DNA from: Clostridiales bacterium
GTDB taxonomy: Bacteria; Bacillota; Clostridia; Saccharofermentanales; UBA5734
Assembly: GCA_007135995.1 (NCBI GenBank)
Contig: SLHU01000286.1
Coordinates: forward strand, 1-8,895
Length of the DNA stretch: 8,895 nt
Reading direction: 5' to 3'
Position 1 is the stretch's first letter; every line of letters begins with the position of its first letter. The notes under the pieces are model-generated. The model had not been told where the DNA came from, ran no database searches, and saw only the letters and a program-made list of their open reading frames with translations. The position numbers were made by a program, and so were the translations under genes. Of the stretch, positions 6,268 to 8,895 are shown piece after piece.

Positions 6268-7542
6268 TCAGAAAACGCGGCGGACGCTGATCAGGCGATC
6301 AATCAGCAAGCTTTGATCGGCCTGTCCCAGATCGACAATACTGATTGATGAGTCGGATCGCCTTGCATAAAGCATTTCCGAACCGCCAATAAAGATGCCC
6401 ATTGTATGGGGCAGACTTCCATCCTCGGCGTCAGCAAAAAACAGAAGGTCTCCTACGACAAGCACATCAAAATCCAGCTGATCTGCGGCAGACCCGGCCT
6501 CATTTTCAGCTGCTTCAGTTCCATTTGATCCGCCATTTTGGTCTTCATCATCAGCCGGCTGTTCATGACGCGCTTCAGATTCATCAAGATCCTCATCAGT
6601 CTGATGAGGCGTCTGTATCTCAGACTGGTTTTTCTGATATATAACGGTTCCGGCATGAAACTGATCTTCGAGCTGCCTGGGCAAATTTACGCCATTTACC
6701 AACCCCGCAACCCTGGCCACACCGTTAACGGTTGCGCCTCTCACTGTCAGGCCATTATTCAAAACAGTCACCCTGCTGAACTCAAGAACTGAATTAATGA
6801 AATAGCGTTCAGGATCTGCAGGGGCCTGTATCTCAGCATCTGTTTCAAGAATAATCATACCGTCTGTACTGACCCAGCCCTGGCTGCCATCAGGCAATGT
6901 GACTCTGAAGATGCTGTCACCCTGATAGTCAGCAAAAAGCACCGTGCCCATCATCACTTCGGCTAAAAGGGTGCCGCGGCTGGCATGTGACATCACCCGC
7001 TTGACAGTTGACGCGACGACAAGTTTGTAGTCGTAGAAGCCAGGTTCAACAGAAGTTCTGTCATCAACCAGATTTTCTGTTAAGGTGTACCCTTCAGTTC
7101 CGTCATCCAGTCTGATTTTTTTGTAGCCAAACATGTCCTGTTCCGGCAGGACAGTCACCGGTTCATTAAACAATATCTGCGTGATTCTGTTAGCCTTTAA
7201 ATCGGGACGATCATATACATCGGCGACCGGCAGCCGGCAGACATACGTATTCAGATCATACACGGTTTGTATCACCGTCGGATCAGTCACTTCCTGCCTG
7301 TTGTCGGCAGCCTGTATTCTTGATATGGCTAAAGGCACAGCCCAGAAAACCAGAAACATAATCAGCAGAAAGGCAAGCAGCGGAATAATCCATCCGGGGC
7401 CTTGCCGCGACGGTTTTTCAAGATACGTTCCTTTTCTGTATATTTTCCAATAATGCTCAACTTGCCGCGGCGGTACGTAGCCTTGCTGATACCTGTTTCT
7501 GCCTTTACGATTTTCGCCTGAATTCCGACGAAACTTGGCCAT
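6268..7542 (-). CDS. Membrane-anchored SH3-SH3-NlpC/P60-like protein, predicted catalytically inactive
   Basis: A 424-residue protein with a basic cytoplasmic N terminus (about 1-50), one membrane helix (51-73) and an extracellular remainder. Two SH3-like wall-binding domains are suggested: about 98-160 (NRITQILFNEPVTVL; DDGTEGYTLTENL) and about 172-233 (LPDGSQGWVSTDGMI). Residues about 244-424 follow the NlpC/P60 peptidase pattern: GLTVRGATVNGVARV, GVNLPRQLEDQFHAGT, VGDLLFF, MGIFIGG. Active enzymes have YxWGG and DCSG; here these read VLNNG (260-264 region) and TVNG (271-274), so the nucleophile Cys is Val272. The first His position aligns with Thr380 (His379 is one off) and the second with Tyr392. 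The only Cys is residue 102. An acidic low-complexity insert (about 304-355) splits the domain. Start ATG 7542 has GAGG 8 bases upstream and lies 20 bases after acpS. The reading frame is intact, so this is a pseudoenzyme candidate, not a broken gene. The biological role is unknown. Confidence 0.82.
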   Translation of the reverse strand: MAKFRRNSGENRKGRNRYQQGYVPPRQVEHYWKIYRKGTYLEKPSRQGPGWIIPLLAFLLIMFLVFWAVPLAISRIQAADNRQEVTDPTVIQTVYDLNTYVCRLPVADVYDRPDLKANRITQILFNEPVTVLPEQDMFGYKKIRLDDGTEGYTLTENLVDDRTSVEPGFYDYKLVVASTVKRVMSHASRGTLLAEVMMGTVLFADYQGDSIFRVTLPDGSQGWVSTDGMIILETDAEIQAPADPERYFINSVLEFSRVTVLNNGLTVRGATVNGVARVAGLVNGVNLPRQLEDQFHAGTVIYQKNQSEIQTPHQTDEDLDESEARHEQPADDEDQNGGSNGTEAAENEAGSAADQLDFDVLVVGDLLFFADAEDGSLPHTMGIFIGGSEMLYARRSDSSISIVDLGQADQSLLIDRLISVRRVF

Positions 7543-7562
7543 ATATTTATCCTCAGTTCTCT

Positions 7563-8000
7563 CTAATCTTTAGTTGTAATATGCGTCAGAGCATCGCGCT
7601 GATCTGCCTGTGTATGACAGATAACGCAAAATGCCTGTGCATATTCGTTTTCATGACTGATTGACAAAGCAATATCTGTTCCGCCGAGGTTAATGAAATA
7701 AGTCAAAGCTGCTCCTGTTAATCTGGGAACCGGCGCACCAGAATCGATTTTCTCAACCCATATATGTGTCCATTGAATACCTGATTGCCCGATGCCTGTC
7801 CCGAGTGCTTTGGCAATGGCTTCTTTTGCTGCGAAGCGGGCTGCCAGTGAAGCTGCGGCACGGTCAGACAAGACGCCGTCAGGCATACAGTCTTCAATTT
7901 CTTTTTCTGTCCAGATCCGCCTGAGAAAGGGTTCACCCAGTCTGCTGCAGGCCTTCTTTATTCTTTGAACCCGGATCAGATCTGTCCCGCATTTAATCAT
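7563..8000 (-). CDS. acpS: Holo-[acyl-carrier-protein] synthase (AcpS)
   Basis: Transfers the 4'-phosphopantetheine arm from coenzyme A to a serine of acyl carrier protein, which activates fatty acid synthesis. The 145 residues show the family landmarks: the N-terminal CGTDLIRVQRI with Mg-binding Asp7, FAAKEAIAKALGTGI with Glu60, and SISHENEYAQAFC near residues 114-126. It is longer than the usual roughly 120 residues because of a hydrophilic C-terminal extension after the AFCVI strand. ATG 8000 is preceded by AAGGAG about 10-11 bases upstream. It is the first gene of a two-gene minus-strand operon with the NlpC/P60-like gene and is divergent from manA. Confidence 0.96.
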   Translation of the reverse strand: MIKCGTDLIRVQRIKKACSRLGEPFLRRIWTEKEIEDCMPDGVLSDRAAASLAARFAAKEAIAKALGTGIGQSGIQWTHIWVEKIDSGAPVPRLTGAALTYFINLGGTDIALSISHENEYAQAFCVICHTQADQRDALTHITTKD

Positions 8001-8030
8001 GACGACCTGACTCCTTCATTGATTATTAGT

Positions 8031-8060
8031 TTAAATGTTTCTCTTTTAATGTACTATAAT
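8031..8060 (+). promoter_or_regulatory. Candidate promoter of manA
   Basis: A perfect TATAAT lies at 8055-8060, 34 bases before the manA start. The best -35 at acceptable spacing is TTAAAT (8031-8036, 18-base spacer), which is weak. The short inverted repeat TACTA (8052-8056) / TAGTA (8063-8067) brackets the -10 and could bind a regulator. The acpS promoter on the other strand must lie in the same 94-base gap or within early manA; no good minus-strand pair stood out. Confidence 0.6.
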
Positions 8061-8094
8061 GTTAGTAGACAAGCAAATGATTCAGGAGGCAGCT

Positions 8095-8895
8095 ATGCTA
8101 TATCCATTAACGTTTAAACCAGTTTATAAAGATTATCTGTGGGGCGGCCGCGGACTGACCCGACTCGGCAAAATTTTGCCTCAGGACAAAACAGTTGCTG
8201 AGAGCTGGGAGATATCGGCACATCAGAATGGTTTGTCGGTAGTCAGAGAAGGTCCGCTTGCCGGGCGTTCTTTGCAGGATCTGGCAGACTTATACGGCGA
8301 TGAACTGACAGGGACGCTGCCGTCTGTCAGCCGGAAAAGCAGTTTTCCTCTTCTTGTTAAACTGATTGATGCGCGTGACCGCTTATCGGTACAGGTGCAT
8401 CCGGATGACAGCTACGCCTTAAAGCATGAAAAAGGTGATTCAGGTAAAAACGAAATGTGGTATGTCGTCCATGCGGAACCAGGTGCAAAACTGATTGCAG
8501 GGGTTAAGCCGGGCACTACAAAGGAAGGCTTTGCCCGGGCGATCACACAAGGTGAATGCCTGAAACATTTAAATCAGATACCCGTGAAAGCCGGAGATGT
8601 CATTAATATTCCGGCCGGCCTGGTGCATGCGATAGGAGAAGGCCTGATCATCTATGAGGTACAGCAGAACTCAGACACAACATACCGCCTCTACGATTAC
8701 GGACGCACAGGCACAGACGGCAATAAACGCGAACTGCATATCAGGCAGGCGCTTGATGTGATTAATTTTCATGCTGACCATAAAACGGCATTTGTTCCGG
8801 GCATAACGATCAGGCAAAGTGACGACAGCACCTATATCAGACGTGTCCTGGTCATTAATCAGTATATTAAGTCAGAGCACTGGCAGATTAACGGC
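8095..8895 (+). CDS. manA: Class I mannose-6-phosphate isomerase (3' end cut by window edge)
   Basis: Interconverts mannose-6-phosphate and fructose-6-phosphate, linking mannose use and GDP-mannose supply to glycolysis. The first 267 codons are present; short Bacillus-type enzymes are about 315 residues, so roughly the last 50 are missing. Landmarks: PVYKDYLWGGRGL (9-21), AESWEIS (35-41), the zinc ligands in VQVHPDD (Gln100, His102), Glu120 in GKNEMWYV, and His178 in PAGLVHAIGEG, then QQNSDTTYRLYDYGR (190-204) with Arg198 near the active site. All four expected metal ligands are present. ATG 8095 has AGGAGG (8084-8089) 5 bases upstream. No stop codon occurs before the edge. Confidence 0.96.
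   Translation, partial: MLYPLTFKPVYKDYLWGGRGLTRLGKILPQDKTVAESWEISAHQNGLSVVREGPLAGRSLQDLADLYGDELTGTLPSVSRKSSFPLLVKLIDARDRLSVQVHPDDSYALKHEKGDSGKNEMWYVVHAEPGAKLIAGVKPGTTKEGFARAITQGECLKHLNQIPVKAGDVINIPAGLVHAIGEGLIIYEVQQNSDTTYRLYDYGRTGTDGNKRELHIRQALDVINFHADHKTAFVPGITIRQSDDSTYIRRVLVINQYIKSEHWQING

Noticed and set aside
6402..6792. Plus-strand open frames opposite the NlpC/P60-like gene
   Set aside because: They lie antisense to an intact gene; their His/Gln-rich or Ile/Leu-rich composition reflects the complement of the acidic insert.
6268..7542. Treating the NlpC/P60-like gene as a pseudogene
   Set aside because: The 424-codon frame is uninterrupted, has a proper ribosome binding site, and retains membrane, SH3 and fold landmarks. 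Loss is limited to catalytic motifs, which fits a pseudoenzyme better than a decaying gene.

Overview
The window looks like a stretch of chromosome from an anaerobic Gram-positive bacterium (Bacillota, Clostridia-like). Three things point that way. The Rnf genes are in the rnfCDGEAB order known from Acetobacterium and clostridia. The Shine-Dalgarno sites are strong AGGAGG type. rpmB, acpS and a class I mannose-6-phosphate isomerase of the short type sit together. Base composition is intermediate and I cannot name a genus. No tRNA, rRNA, CRISPR array, insertion sequence or phage gene is visible.

Layout. (1) Positions 1-337, minus strand: the first 112 codons of an ArsR/SmtB-family metal sensor of the CadC type, cut by the window edge, with an overlapping double palindrome (373-405) upstream as its probable operator. 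(2) Positions 587-5877, plus strand: a complete six-gene rnf operon (rnfC-D-G-E-A-B), with 4-base overlaps at C/D, D/G and E/A. It encodes the membrane-bound ferredoxin:NAD+ oxidoreductase, which couples electron flow from reduced ferredoxin to NAD+ with Na+ or H+ export. Its Fe-S cysteines, flavin-attachment threonines and intramembrane cysteines can all be located. (3) Positions 5952-6149, plus strand: rpmB (ribosomal protein L28, zinc-binding form), followed by a strong terminator at 6196-6228 that probably also serves the convergent operon. (4) Positions 8000-6268, minus strand: acpS followed by a gene for a membrane-anchored SH3-SH3-NlpC/P60-like protein that seems to have lost its catalytic residues. 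(5) Positions 8095-8895, plus strand: the first 267 codons of manA, divergent from acpS and cut by the right edge.

How the genes relate. The rnf operon is one energy-conserving machine. rpmB and acpS are housekeeping genes for translation and for activation of acyl carrier protein. The arsR-type gene probably controls a metal-resistance or transport gene beyond the left edge, not rnf.

The least ordinary item is the NlpC/P60-like protein (6268-7542). Its fold landmarks are recognisable, but the DCSG catalytic motif reads TVNG, the YxWGG motif reads VLNNG, the position of the first catalytic His is Thr, and the second is Tyr. A highly acidic low-complexity stretch of about 50 residues interrupts the domain. 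It is best seen as a candidate cell-wall-associated pseudoenzyme. I saw no convincing sign of a wholly new multi-gene system.
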